A DNA stretch of 55,746 bases from Brasilonema sennae CENA114 (GCF_006968745.1 NZ_CP030118.1:4218653-4274398), one strand, 5' to 3'. Shown: positions 1 to 7,693, counted from the first letter of the stretch. Numbers and translations: made by a program. The notes: generated from the letters alone by a model not told the origin.

Positions 1-483
1 GGCTGCGGCTGCGGCTGCGGCTGCGGCTGCGGCTACGGCTCCGGCGCCGACCACGGCGAAGACTACGGCGAAGGCTACGGCGAAGGCTACGGCGAAGGCG
101 AAGCCCGCTTGTATTCCTTGGCGAATTGTGACGAGAAAGAATATAACAATAATAACAATAGCACCCAAGCCCGCGATATGATAACTTATTTGGTTTAAAT
201 GGTTCTTACTTGAGTCAAATAGTAGGATCGCCACAATAACGCCAGCAAAACTAGAGAAAAATCCTGATATTCCCGACAACAACCACGAAACAACAACCAG
301 GAAAATAGCCCAACGCTTTTGCAGTCCCGCTTTGGCATGACTGAAGTTAGCACCTGTGAGGTTGGCACCGCTAAAATCGGCGCTTCGGATATCTGCACCG
401 CTAAAGTTCGCCCCTATCAAGTCTGTACGATTTTTGAATGATCGCCCTCTAAGATTTTGCCCTGAGTAATCTTGTGGTGGCAT
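1..483 (-). CDS. Pentapeptide-repeat membrane protein, truncated by the window edge
   Basis: The frame starts at ATG (complement 481-483) and is open to base 1, so 161 codons are visible and the C-terminus is missing. Residues about 5-50 are pentapeptide repeats of the A(D/N)F/L type (GANFSGADIRSADFSGANL). Two hydrophobic segments follow, near residues 58-85 and 98-118. After these the protein becomes a strict low-complexity tail, alternating Phe-Ala/Val-Ala and then Gly-Ala and Ala, encoded by simple GGCGAA/GGCTAC/GGCTGC-type repeats at bases 1-105. Pentapeptide repeats form a right-handed beta-helix. The tail is probably membrane-embedded, or its length is drifting through repeat slippage. 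No function can be assigned. The protein family is confident; its full length is unknown. Confidence 0.75.
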   Translation of the reverse strand, partial: MPPQDYSGQNLRGRSFKNRTDLIGANFSGADIRSADFSGANLTGANFSHAKAGLQKRWAIFLVVVSWLLSGISGFFSSFAGVIVAILLFDSSKNHLNQISYHIAGLGAIVIIVIFFLVTIRQGIQAGFAFAVAFAVAFAVVFAVVGAGAVAAAAAAAAAAA

Positions 484-840
484 AAATCACGCATTGATAA
501 AGTGCTGTTAGAATATGATACAAATCTCGCACCTTATTTTTCGGGTTTTTTAGGTAATTATACAATCTTTTTCTGGTGTTGCACAAAGAGGGGATGAAGC
601 AATACAGTTCGGTTAAGATCAGAACGCCTGCGGCGACAGAGTTAAAAAGGGGGTTGAGGGGATTATATCAAGTTTGCCTGGTTGCTTATAAATCTCGCAC
701 CAACCTCACCCCGGCTTTGGCTTACGCCAAAACCGCCCCTCTCCTTAGTAAGGAGAGGGGATGTGATAGCGGAGCGTGGCGTTAACAATTGCATAATTTT
801 ATTTAAATCATTTGCTTTTTTATATACACATTGTTCAAAA
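484..840. other. Intergenic region with palindromic repeats
   Basis: I find no convincing gene here. The short open frames have no family resemblance and run through repeats. Bases 736-760 form a perfect palindrome (CCCCTCTCCTTA, one base, TAAGGAGAGGGG). The same sequence occurs at 3227-3251, and a variant sits in every unit of the neighbouring tandem array. Bases 601-616 resemble one terminal arm of the element at 53481-53573. The promoter of the leftward pentapeptide gene should lie just right of 483. Confidence 0.6.
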
Positions 841-1671
841 CCTCACCCTCGCTTGAATCAACGCTAAAATCTTTCCCTCTCCTTAATAAGGAGAGGGATG
901 CCCGATAGGGCAGGGTGAGGTTTTGCTGGGTTGGGGGGATATTTCTATCAGGTTAGGTGAAACCGTGTACACACATCTGGTTCAAAACCTCACCCTCGCT
1001 TGAATCGGCGCTAAAATCTTTCCCTCTCCTTAATAAGGAGAGGGATGCCCGATAGGGCAGGGTGAGGTTTTGCTGGGTTGGGGGGATATTTCTATCAGGT
1101 TAGGTGAAACCGTGTACACACATCTGGTTCAAAACCTCACCCTCGCTTGAATCGGCGCTAAAATCTTTCCCTCTCCTTAATAAGGAGAGGGATGCCCGAT
1201 AGGGCAGGGTGAGGTTTTGCTGGGTTGGGGGGATATTTCTATCAGGTTAGGTGAAACCGTGTACACACATCTGGTTCAAAACCTCACCCTCGCTTGAATC
1301 GGCGCTAAAATCTTTCCCTCTCCTTAATAAGGAGAGGGATGCCCGATAGGGCAGGGTGAGGTTTTGCTGGGTTGGGGGGATATTTCTATCAGGTTAGGTG
1401 AAACCGTGTACACACATCTGGTTCAAAACCTCACCCTCGCTTGAATCGGCGCTAAAATCTTTCCCTCTCCTTAATAAGGAGAGGGATGCCCGATAGGGCA
1501 GGGTGAGGTTTTGCTGGGTTGGGGGGATATTTCTATCAGGTTAGGTGAAACCGTGTACACACATCTGGTTCAAAACCTCACCCTCGCTTGAATCGGCGCT
1601 AAAATCTTTCCCTCTCCTTAATAAGGAGAGGGATGCCCGATAGGGCAGGGTGAGGTTTTGCTGGGTTGGGG
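841..1671. repeat. Array of 147-bp tandem repeats (about 5.7 units)
   Basis: Unit starts fall at 841, 988, 1135, 1282, 1429 and 1576, exactly 147 bp apart. Units 2-6 look identical wherever I compared them. The first differs (AATCAACGCT instead of AATCGGCGCT) and the last is cut off at about 1671. Each unit contains nested inverted repeats: CCTCACCCT pairs with AGGGTGAGG, and CCCTCTCCTTA pairs with TAAGGAGAGGG, so the RNA would form a series of identical hairpins. The unit is a local amplification of the palindrome family also seen at 736-760 and 3205-3264. The array ends 114 bp before the mnmE start. Confidence 0.95.
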
Positions 1672-1785
1672 GTTCAGCCACCCCTCCTTATAAAATTGAA
1701 GGTAAACAGCAAGCGTATCATACGAAGTCTCTACAATCGAGAAGAGATTCCAAATAAATTCTATGTCTTGGTTAAAAGGGCGCAA

Positions 1786-3168
1786 ATGTCAGAAATTTTT
1801 GCTACTACTGGAACCATTGCCGCGATCGCCACTGCTGTTGTTCCCCAGCAGGGTAGTGTTGGCATTGTCCGCGTTTCTGGTTCACAAGCAATCCACATCG
1901 CCCAAACTCTTTTCTGTGCACCAGGGCATCAAGTATGGGAAAGTCACCGCATTCTTTATGGTTACATCCGGCATCCCCAAACGCAGCAATTGGTGGATGA
2001 AGCACTTTTGCTGATTATGAAAGCACCCCGTTCCTACACCCGTGAAGATGTGGTGGAATTCCAGTGTCATGGGGGAATTATGGTGGTGCAAGAAGTTTTG
2101 CAACTGTGTTTGGAAAATGGTGCAAGACTCGCACAACCAGGAGAATTTACTTTGCGGGCGTTTTTGAATGGACGACTAGATTTAACTCAAGCAGAAAGTA
2201 TAGCGGATTTGGTAGGAGCGCGATCGCCTCAAGCTGCACAAACAGCACTCGCTGGTTTACAAGGGAAATTAGCTTCTCCTATTCGTCAGCTACGGGCGAT
2301 CGCCTTAGATATCTTGGCAGAAATTGAAGCGAGGATAGATTTTGAGGAAGACTTAGCTCCGCTGGATGATAAAGTGATCATATCAGAAATTGAGAGAGTC
2401 TCAGCAGAAATTTCCCAGATTCTTGCAACTGCGGATAAAGGGGAACTGCTGCGGACAGGTTTAAAAGTGGCGATCGTTGGGCGTCCGAATGTCGGAAAAT
2501 CAAGTTTGTTGAATGCTTGGAGTAGAAGCGATAGAGCCATTGTCACCGATTTGCCTGGGACAACCCGCGATGTGGTGGAATCGCAGTTAGTTGTCGGCGG
2601 AATTCCCGTGCAGGTATTGGATACGGCAGGAATTCGGGAAACACAAGACCAAGTAGAAAAGATAGGGGTTGAGCGATCGCGCCGTGCAGCTAGTGCAGCC
2701 GACTTAGTGCTTTTGACCATTGACGCCACAGCAGGTTGGACAGCACTAGACCAAGAAATCTACTCTCAAGTGCAACATCGTCCCTTAATTTTGGTGATTA
2801 ATAAAGTTGACTTAGCATCTCCAGAAAAGGTGCAATATCCAACAAGTATCAACCATATTGTCCAAACAGCCGCTGCTCAAAACCAAGGTATTGATGCTCT
2901 AGAAACTGCAATCTTAGAACAAGTCAAATCAGGCAAAGTGCAAGCCGCAGACTTAGATTTAGCAATTAACCAAAGACAAGCAGCCGCATTGATAAAAGCA
3001 AAAACATCCCTAGAACAAGTACAGCTAACAATTGCCCAGCAGTTACCTCTTGATTTCTGGACAATTGACTTACGAGACGCGATTCATGCTTTAGGGGAAA
3101 TAACAGGCGAAGAAGTGACGGAATCTGTTCTAGACCGGATTTTTAGTAAGTTTTGTATTGGTAAGTAA
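1786..3168 (+). CDS. mnmE: tRNA modification GTPase MnmE (TrmE)
   Basis: MnmE works with MnmG to install carboxymethylaminomethyl groups on the wobble uridine (U34) of certain tRNAs, using a folate one-carbon donor and GTP-driven dimerisation. The 460-residue protein has an N-terminal formyl-THF-binding domain (residues 1-120), a helical domain and an inserted G domain. The P-loop GRPNVGKSS is near residue 232, DTAG near 278 and NKVD near 338. The C-terminal CIGK is the family's CxGK signature. The frame is open upstream to 1666, but that extension runs from the repeat array. ATG at 1786 gives the family start (MSEIFATTGTIAAIAT) and the usual length. The upstream tandem hairpins could affect expression. 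Confidence 0.97.
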   Translation: MSEIFATTGTIAAIATAVVPQQGSVGIVRVSGSQAIHIAQTLFCAPGHQVWESHRILYGYIRHPQTQQLVDEALLLIMKAPRSYTREDVVEFQCHGGIMVVQEVLQLCLENGARLAQPGEFTLRAFLNGRLDLTQAESIADLVGARSPQAAQTALAGLQGKLASPIRQLRAIALDILAEIEARIDFEEDLAPLDDKVIISEIERVSAEISQILATADKGELLRTGLKVAIVGRPNVGKSSLLNAWSRSDRAIVTDLPGTTRDVVESQLVVGGIPVQVLDTAGIRETQDQVEKIGVERSRRAASAADLVLLTIDATAGWTALDQEIYSQVQHRPLILVINKVDLASPEKVQYPTSINHIVQTAAAQNQGIDALETAILEQVKSGKVQAADLDLAINQRQAAALIKAKTSLEQVQLTIAQQLPLDFWTIDLRDAIHALGEITGEEVTESVLDRIFSKFCIGK

Positions 3169-3204
3169 TATCATGTTCGAATGAACACTTATAAAAAACG
3201 AAGA

Positions 3205-3272
3205 ACCTCACCCCGCCCTCCGGGCACCCCTCTCCTTAGTAAGGAGAGGGGAAGGGGGTGAGGTCTTTTTAT
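3205..3272 (+). terminator. Palindromic repeat acting as probable terminator of mnmE
   Basis: The outer arms ACCTCACCCC (3205-3214) and GGGGTGAGGT (3255-3264) enclose the palindrome CCCCTCTCCTTAGTAAGGAGAGGGG (3227-3251), and a run CTTTTT follows. It lies 36 bases past the mnmE stop. The hairpin plus T-run fits an intrinsic terminator, although the sequence also belongs to the dispersed repeat family of the upstream array. Confidence 0.6.
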
Positions 3273-3368
3273 TGTAAGTAATTAGGCAAACATGATATCA
3301 CTAAAATCCTATAAGTTGAGCGTATAGGGGAATACTAATTTAAACGCAACTCATTACAAGGATTTGTC

Positions 3369-4427
3369 ATGTTTAATAAATTGAAACAACTCATCACCAA
3401 TCAGCAAAACGTGATGGAGACATTGCAGGATGAGCCTTTTTACTTTCAGCCACAAGCAGTTGGCTATCACCCAAATAATGCCTACACTTTGGGACTGATT
3501 TCTTCCTTAGCTTATAAAAATGGGACACAACTAAATCCAAACCTTCAAAAAGATGTACCAGGTTGGATTTCAAAATTTCATGTTGCAGATCTGGCTCTAG
3601 ATAAAACAAAGCTAAATTGGTTTGACAGTGATACTTGGAGTTTAACAGATACCCAAGCGATCGTACTAGAAAATCAAGAGGTAGTGATTATTGGTTTTCG
3701 CGGTTCTCAAGAAAGGATAGATTGGCTAACAGATTCCCAAATCATACAGCGTACTAAAGGACCTGGAGGTTACGGCGTACATTTTGGAATATATTACGCT
3801 CTGATGTCAATTTGGGATAAGATAGAGCCTTACATTAAAAATAAAGGAGACAAAACTCTGTGGTTTACAGGACATAGTTTAGGAGCTGGTTTAGCAGTCA
3901 TGGCTACTGCTCATTGTCTGTTTGAACTCAACATTGTCCCTAATGGGTTATATAACTATGGACAACCTAAAGTTGGTAGTGAGGACTTTGTTGAAGCTTT
4001 TAACAAGAGGTTTGTAAGCCAGACATTTCGTTTTGCTAATAATAATGATATTGTGCCTTTTCTTCCTCTGAGTCAATCGGATATTTCTGTTAAAATCCCC
4101 AATATTGTTAAATATCTGCCCCGCTCTCATAAGCTAAATATAGTTAATGTCCACACAATGGTTGACTATTACCACGTTGGACATTTGAAGTATTTTGACA
4201 AAGATGGTGTTCTTCATGACGAGGGTTTAGGTATTGCCGATAAATGGCTTGATAGGATAGCTGGACATTTAGATAGTTTGTTAAAAATAGCCCCAGGTTC
4301 TTTGACAACTGGAGGTCTATTTGATCGCGCTGACCTTTTGGGCGATCATATGATGAAGCAATATATTGTCAATTTGAAAAAACATAGAGAGGAGTGGGAA
4401 GTGAATAATAAATCTGTCTCTAGTTAG
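3369..4427 (+). CDS. Class 3 lipase family protein (alpha/beta hydrolase)
   Basis: A 352-residue protein of the fungal-type lipase_3 family, expected to hydrolyse acylglycerols or other esters. The nucleophile elbow GHSLGAG is at about residues 168-174. The upstream strand VVIIGFRGSQERIDW carries the typical region before the oxyanion site. A probable catalytic Asp lies in NNDIVPFLPL (about residue 227) and a His in the DYYHVGHL segment (about residue 273). No signal peptide is visible, so the enzyme is probably cytoplasmic or exported another way. The start is ATG 3369, with AAGGA about 8 bases upstream. It appears monocistronic. The substrate is unknown. Confidence 0.85.
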   Translation: MFNKLKQLITNQQNVMETLQDEPFYFQPQAVGYHPNNAYTLGLISSLAYKNGTQLNPNLQKDVPGWISKFHVADLALDKTKLNWFDSDTWSLTDTQAIVLENQEVVIIGFRGSQERIDWLTDSQIIQRTKGPGGYGVHFGIYYALMSIWDKIEPYIKNKGDKTLWFTGHSLGAGLAVMATAHCLFELNIVPNGLYNYGQPKVGSEDFVEAFNKRFVSQTFRFANNNDIVPFLPLSQSDISVKIPNIVKYLPRSHKLNIVNVHTMVDYYHVGHLKYFDKDGVLHDEGLGIADKWLDRIAGHLDSLLKIAPGSLTTGGLFDRADLLGDHMMKQYIVNLKKHREEWEVNNKSVSS

Positions 4428-4532
4428 TCACGGAATAACTCAAGTTGTGGGTTGGGGTGTCCTGTTGTGATTTAGTTACCCAACCTTCATGATTCCTAAT
4501 ATTAAAAAGATTGATATTTTCTTAATTAAAGC

Positions 4533-4660
4533 AAACAAATGTCTTTTCTCGAAGAACTTAACAACGCTAACGCATTCATCATAGGAGCAAGCCAAGGCAT
4601 TGGTTTAGGTTTTGTGCAAAAATTACTGCAAGATGACAGGTTTGCCAAAATCTATGCGAC
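4533..4660 (+). repeat. Left copy of a 128-bp direct repeat (duplicated SDR 5' end)
   Basis: These 128 bases match 6917-7044 with one difference that I can see (CTCGAAG versus CTCCAAG). The repeat starts just before the SDR initiation codon and ends inside codon 41. The two copies bracket the cassette at 4661-6916. Confidence 0.95.
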
Positions 4661-4679
4661 AATAAGAACGAACAATTAA
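4539..4679 (+). pseudogene. Truncated 5' remnant of the SDR gene
   Basis: ATG at 4539 opens a 46-codon frame. Its first 40 residues equal the N-terminus of the intact SDR at 6923-7693 except for Q6E, including the nucleotide-binding motif GASQGIGLG. Homology stops at 4660, after which five unrelated codons lead to TAA at 4677-4679. Without the rest of the Rossmann fold and the YxxxK active site it cannot be a working enzyme. It marks one boundary of the inserted cassette. Confidence 0.85.
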
Positions 4680-4765
4680 AAGACTGGCTGCAAAAGCGGA
4701 AAAAGCGATACGCCCTTGGCGTCTGCGCTCGTCGCTTCGTCTGCAACGCGCCCACAACATTACCT

Positions 4766-5002
4766 TCAATTATTCGGTAAAAGCGAATTTACCGTGTGTT
4801 GACTCAGCCAGTCCCGCGATATTCTTTTTATCCAGGATGCATAAGTCTGGTCTGATGGCTTCACTCTATCAATTTGCCCTACCAGTTCCTTGTCTAAAAC
4901 TACACATATCCTTACCTTGTTGTCTAGATATTTCCTTTGGTATTGATCAATTTTATCCTTGTGCGTCTTTTGCCAAACTTTTTGTGATGGATGTTTTGGC
5001 AT
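4766..5002 (-). CDS. Small ribbon-helix-helix-like DNA-binding protein (putative)
   Basis: A 78-residue basic protein. Residues 1-28 are Lys/Gln/His-rich. Residues 29-70 have the pattern of a ribbon-helix-helix domain: a short beta strand (KVRICVVLD), then helix one (KELVGQIDRV), then a second helix (YASWIKRISRDWLSQ). RHH proteins are commonly plasmid- or antitoxin-type repressors that bind palindromes as dimers. The gene is divergent from the two-gene unit starting at 5067, and a perfect 32-bp palindrome (5024-5055) lies between the two starts, which fits an autorepressor. A CGGTAAA/TTTACCG hairpin (4775-4794) overlaps its 3' end. The RHH assignment is inferred from pattern alone. Confidence 0.55.
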   Translation of the reverse strand: MPKHPSQKVWQKTHKDKIDQYQRKYLDNKVRICVVLDKELVGQIDRVKPSDQTYASWIKRISRDWLSQHTVNSLLPNN

Positions 5003-5023
5003 ATTTTCCGTAATTTACTTTTT

Positions 5024-5055
5024 CAAAAATGTACTCTACATAGAGTACATTTTTG
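5024..5055. promoter_or_regulatory. Perfect 15-bp-arm palindrome between divergent genes, probable operator
   Basis: The arm CAAAAATGTACTCTA (5024-5038) and its exact reverse complement (5041-5055) are separated by CA. The core TGTACTCTA/TAGAGTACA is typical of a dimeric repressor site. It sits 21 bases upstream of the leftward RHH-like gene and 11 bases upstream of the rightward GTG start, where bound protein could block both promoters. The right end merges into the GGGAGAGGA ribosome-binding site of the rightward gene. Confidence 0.7.
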
Positions 5056-5066
5056 GGAGAGGATTA

Positions 5067-5990
5067 GTGTCAACTCTGAATCAAGTTGATTATTTGTTTT
5101 CAAACCGTCGTCCATTCTGCAAAAAGGTGGTTCGTCTTTTTTGTGAACAAGGGGGTGAAAATCCTCAAATCGTGTTGGAAGATATTGCGGCGATATTGAA
5201 AGGGACAGACTCCGAAAATGAAGAAGCGATCGCCCTTATTGAAGAAAAGTTACGAGAAGCCCAAATTACACCAGCAGTATATGAAAGCTTGCGCTTAGTA
5301 GACCCAAACGAGTTTGAAGAGTTTTATCTACAGAGTGATGAAGTCGCAGATCCAGCAATTTATGGGACGCTTGGGAAGTGGTGGAATAAGCTTCGTTATG
5401 CCATCGAAAAGAATGTCGCTCACCTTGGCGAATCAGTAATCGAGCTTTCTACCTGGGAAGAGTTGCAACCAAAAGCCAGAAGTGTTTTTGGATCAGAGTA
5501 TAACAAGGAGATCACTATAAGAGAATGGGCTGCTAAACTTTTCAAACTGGACGTTCCCTGGATCTTAACTGTTATCACAACAGATTCTGGGAATGCTGCT
5601 TCCTACACTACTACTATTAACATGGACAGAGAGCCTGAGAAAAAAGGCACTAAGGAATACAACAATCAGATCAATATTCACACACCGCAAAACTTGATAC
5701 CAGTTACAACGCGAGTCAAAGGATTGTTGGAGCGACCAAAAGCTTTTGTCGAAAAAGCTCGGGATAATAAAAAAATTCAATCAGCTATTCAAAATGATGA
5801 AGAGTTAGTTAGACATCAAAAATCTCTTGGCAGAAGTACCGAGCAGATCATCCAAGACGTTTGGGGAATGACTCCACAGTCTCACCTAGTTGATTGGGAC
5901 GAAGAGGTTACTAACTACCAGTATGAAATTCTGTCTACTTTTGTAAACAGTGTAAGGTTGAAAAACGGTGACGTTAGAACAAGCAATTGA
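5067..5990 (+). CDS. Unrecognised cassette protein A
   Basis: A protein of 307 residues that I do not recognise. GTG at 5067 is preferred because GGGAGAGGA lies 5-12 bases upstream. The frame is open further upstream, but that part crosses the palindrome and reads antisense to the neighbouring gene. The protein is mostly hydrophilic, with acidic helical segments at residues 30-75 (EEAIALIEEKLREA), a middle region with tryptophans (GKWWNKLRYAIEKN) and a charged C-terminus. No membrane segment or catalytic motif is evident. Its last 23 bases overlap the next gene, so the two are probably translationally coupled. The flanking direct repeats and the regulator beside it point to mobile accessory DNA. 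Confidence 0.7.
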   Translation: MSTLNQVDYLFSNRRPFCKKVVRLFCEQGGENPQIVLEDIAAILKGTDSENEEAIALIEEKLREAQITPAVYESLRLVDPNEFEEFYLQSDEVADPAIYGTLGKWWNKLRYAIEKNVAHLGESVIELSTWEELQPKARSVFGSEYNKEITIREWAAKLFKLDVPWILTVITTDSGNAASYTTTINMDREPEKKGTKEYNNQINIHTPQNLIPVTTRVKGLLERPKAFVEKARDNKKIQSAIQNDEELVRHQKSLGRSTEQIIQDVWGMTPQSHLVDWDEEVTNYQYEILSTFVNSVRLKNGDVRTSN

Positions 5991-6447
5991 ATTTCTAAAA
6001 TTCAGAGGATTTGACCCTAAAGAAAGACCAATTGGAGATGATCCCAGCGTGGCTGTCTACCTCACGCATAAGGTTATTTTCAATTTGCGAAATCACAAAA
6101 ACAAGCATGGAGTTTTGTATGGGAATGTTTTTAGAAATGGCAATTATCAAGTCGAGTGGCGAGAGTTAGACGAAACATCCCTACCTGCTACATTAGACTA
6201 CTGCTTGAAGCTTTACGCCCCCACAGTTATAGAGCAAGTTACTCCTCCCGAGACTCCTATAGAAATAGAGCAAGTTACTCAATCTAACGCATCCAACATA
6301 TCTAAGCAAAAAAGAGGCATTGTTTGGTTATGGGGAGGCGCGATCGCCGTTTTATTCTTAGGAGTGTCAACCTTTTACATTACTGCGATCAGACCCCAGT
6401 CAAGTCCCCAACAGTGTACCACATCTAATATCGAATTGAACCGTTAA
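5968..6447 (+). CDS. Unrecognised cassette protein B with one membrane segment
   Basis: A protein of 159 residues starting at GTG 5968 inside the end of protein A. Residues 1-85 form a soluble domain (LEQAIEFLKFRGFDPK, then beta-rich NGNYQVEWRELDE). A Thr/Pro/Glu linker follows, with the repeat IEQVTPPETP/IEQVTQ. One strong transmembrane helix spans about residues 119-140, and a short tail ends the protein. A Lys-Arg pair just before the helix suggests the N-terminal domain stays in the cytoplasm. I recognise no family. Coupling with protein A suggests a membrane-anchored two-protein unit. The intrinsic terminator at 6466 ends the transcript. Confidence 0.7.
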   Translation: MTLEQAIEFLKFRGFDPKERPIGDDPSVAVYLTHKVIFNLRNHKNKHGVLYGNVFRNGNYQVEWRELDETSLPATLDYCLKLYAPTVIEQVTPPETPIEIEQVTQSNASNISKQKRGIVWLWGGAIAVLFLGVSTFYITAIRPQSSPQQCTTSNIELNR

Positions 6448-6465
6448 GTTAATAACAACTAAAAT

Positions 6466-6503
6466 AAAGAGCCTTGACAGTCTTAAAACCGCAAAGGCTC
6501 TTT
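6466..6503 (+). terminator. Intrinsic terminator of the cassette operon
   Basis: AAAGAGCCTT (6466-6475) pairs perfectly with AAGGCTCTTT (6494-6503), with an 18-base loop, followed by GTTTT. It lies 19 bases after the stop of cassette gene B. Confidence 0.75.
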
Positions 6504-6565
6504 GTTTTACTAACATTAATCGTTTAATTTGTCTGCGTTTCTCTGTGTGCATCTGGGGTTTAAAG

Positions 6566-6832
6566 TCATCCGTTGCTATCATGCCATAACTTTTCTAGAC
6601 CTTGGCGGATAGCATTATCCATATCCTCAAGACTCTTGGGCTTGCCTTGATATTTTAAGCAATCTCCGACATCATCTAATTTAATTTTTGGAAAAACTTT
6701 TTTTGGCTTGAGAAGAATTCCATCACCCATATCAATAGCGATGAGTTCTTGACCAACTTTTTAGTGATGAGCTTCCCGCTAAGATTCAGGAACACGTACT
6801 TGTTCTTCACTGGATAATTTTGTGATTTCCAT
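6566..6832 (-). pseudogene. Decayed AbrB/MazE-type antitoxin
   Basis: Reading leftward from ATG (complement 6830-6832) gives MEITKLSSEEQVRVPES, stop, REAHH, stop, then KVGQELIAIDMGDGILLKP and a further 47 residues to a TGA at 6566. This is the SpoVT/AbrB swapped-hairpin layout (EQVRVPxxIREAHHWKVGQELIAI) with two in-frame stops, TAG and TAA, where an Ile and a Trp would be expected. The C-terminal tail (SLEDMDNAIRQGLEKLW) resembles cyanobacterial VapB-like antitoxins. No partner toxin is visible next to it. The gene is probably dead, or at best restarts internally without its DNA-binding N-terminus. Confidence 0.7.
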
Positions 6833-6916
6833 GCGGTTCAACAGCAAAGAAATAAAAATGATGTGAAAATTATAGCATGAAAATGATTTATATTGATTTA
6901 CAAAGTTTGTGAATAT

Positions 6917-7044
6917 AAACAAATGTCTTTTCTCCAAGAACTTAACAACGCTAACGCATTCATCATAGGAGCAAGCCAAGGCATTGGTTTAGGTTTTGTG
7001 CAAAAATTACTGCAAGATGACAGGTTTGCCAAAATCTATGCGAC
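6917..7044 (+). repeat. Right copy of the 128-bp direct repeat (5' end of the intact SDR gene)
   Basis: This copy is continuous with the complete SDR gene, whereas the copy at 4533-4660 is truncated. Recombination between the two would delete 2,384 bp and leave one intact SDR gene under the left-hand upstream sequence. Confidence 0.95.
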
Positions 7045-7693
7045 TTATCGTCAGCCAGAATCCGCTGTTGATTTATTAACTCTTGAAGGCGAATATCCAG
7101 ACAAATTAACTTGTCTGTCGATGGATATTACTGATGAGTCGCAGATTATTGATGTTGTTCAAAAGATAAGTGCAGCAGTTAACAAGTTGCATTTAGTTGT
7201 TAACTGTGTGGGATTGCTGCATGAGGGTGCTTTGCAACCAGAAAAAAGTTTAAAACGTATCAATTCAGAGTCTTTGATCCGCTACTTCCAAGTCAACAGT
7301 ATTGGGGCTATCCTGCTTGCCAAACACCTGTTACCTTTATTCCGTCATCATGAGCGCAGTGTTTTCGCCAGTATTTCTGCTAAGGTAGGTAGTATTGGTG
7401 ATAACCAACTAGGAGGATGGTATGGGTATCGAGCCTCCAAAGCTGCACTCAATATGTTAATGCGAACAGCGGCTATTGAGTATAGAAGAACGAGTCCCAA
7501 GACTGTGATAGTTATGTTACATCCTGGGACAACTGATACACGCCTTTCTCGTCCATTTCAGGCAAATGTACCTCCTGAAAAATTGTTTTCAGTGGAACGC
7601 ACAGTTAATCAATTATTCGCTGTCATCGAACAGCTTCAGGATGGGGATAGCGGGCAATTTTTTTCCTGGGATGGTAGCCGCTTACCTTGGTGA
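6923..7693 (+). CDS. Short-chain dehydrogenase/reductase (C-factor-like SDR)
   Basis: An NAD(P)H-dependent oxidoreductase of 256 residues with a full Rossmann fold. The cofactor motif GASQGIGLG is near residues 16-24. The acidic patch is SMDITD and the NNAG-equivalent is NCVG. The active site is Ser in SISAKVGS plus YxxxK in YGYRASK. The length and the C-terminal SGQFFSWDG segment resemble CsgA/C-factor-type SDRs of cyanobacteria. ATG 6923 is preferred over the upstream in-frame ATG at 6893 because the duplicated fragment shares only this start and the motif spacing fits. The substrate is unknown. The gene's 5' end was copied at 4533-4660. Confidence 0.85.
   Translation: MSFLQELNNANAFIIGASQGIGLGFVQKLLQDDRFAKIYATYRQPESAVDLLTLEGEYPDKLTCLSMDITDESQIIDVVQKISAAVNKLHLVVNCVGLLHEGALQPEKSLKRINSESLIRYFQVNSIGAILLAKHLLPLFRHHERSVFASISAKVGSIGDNQLGGWYGYRASKAALNMLMRTAAIEYRRTSPKTVIVMLHPGTTDTRLSRPFQANVPPEKLFSVERTVNQLFAVIEQLQDGDSGQFFSWDGSRLPW

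Noticed and set aside
576..867. Two short rightward reading frames
   Set aside because: They run through palindromic repeats, have no recognisable products and no good ribosome-binding sites.
841..1671. Regular array that might be a CRISPR
   Set aside because: The whole 147-bp unit is repeated, with no variable spacers between short repeats and no cas genes.
1666..1785. N-terminal extension of mnmE
   Set aside because: The extra 40 residues begin in the repeat array and are absent from the MnmE family, which starts at the ATG at 1786.
4661..6916. Insertion sequence or composite transposon
   Set aside because: No transposase or terminal inverted repeats are present; the flanks are direct repeats of a host gene fragment.
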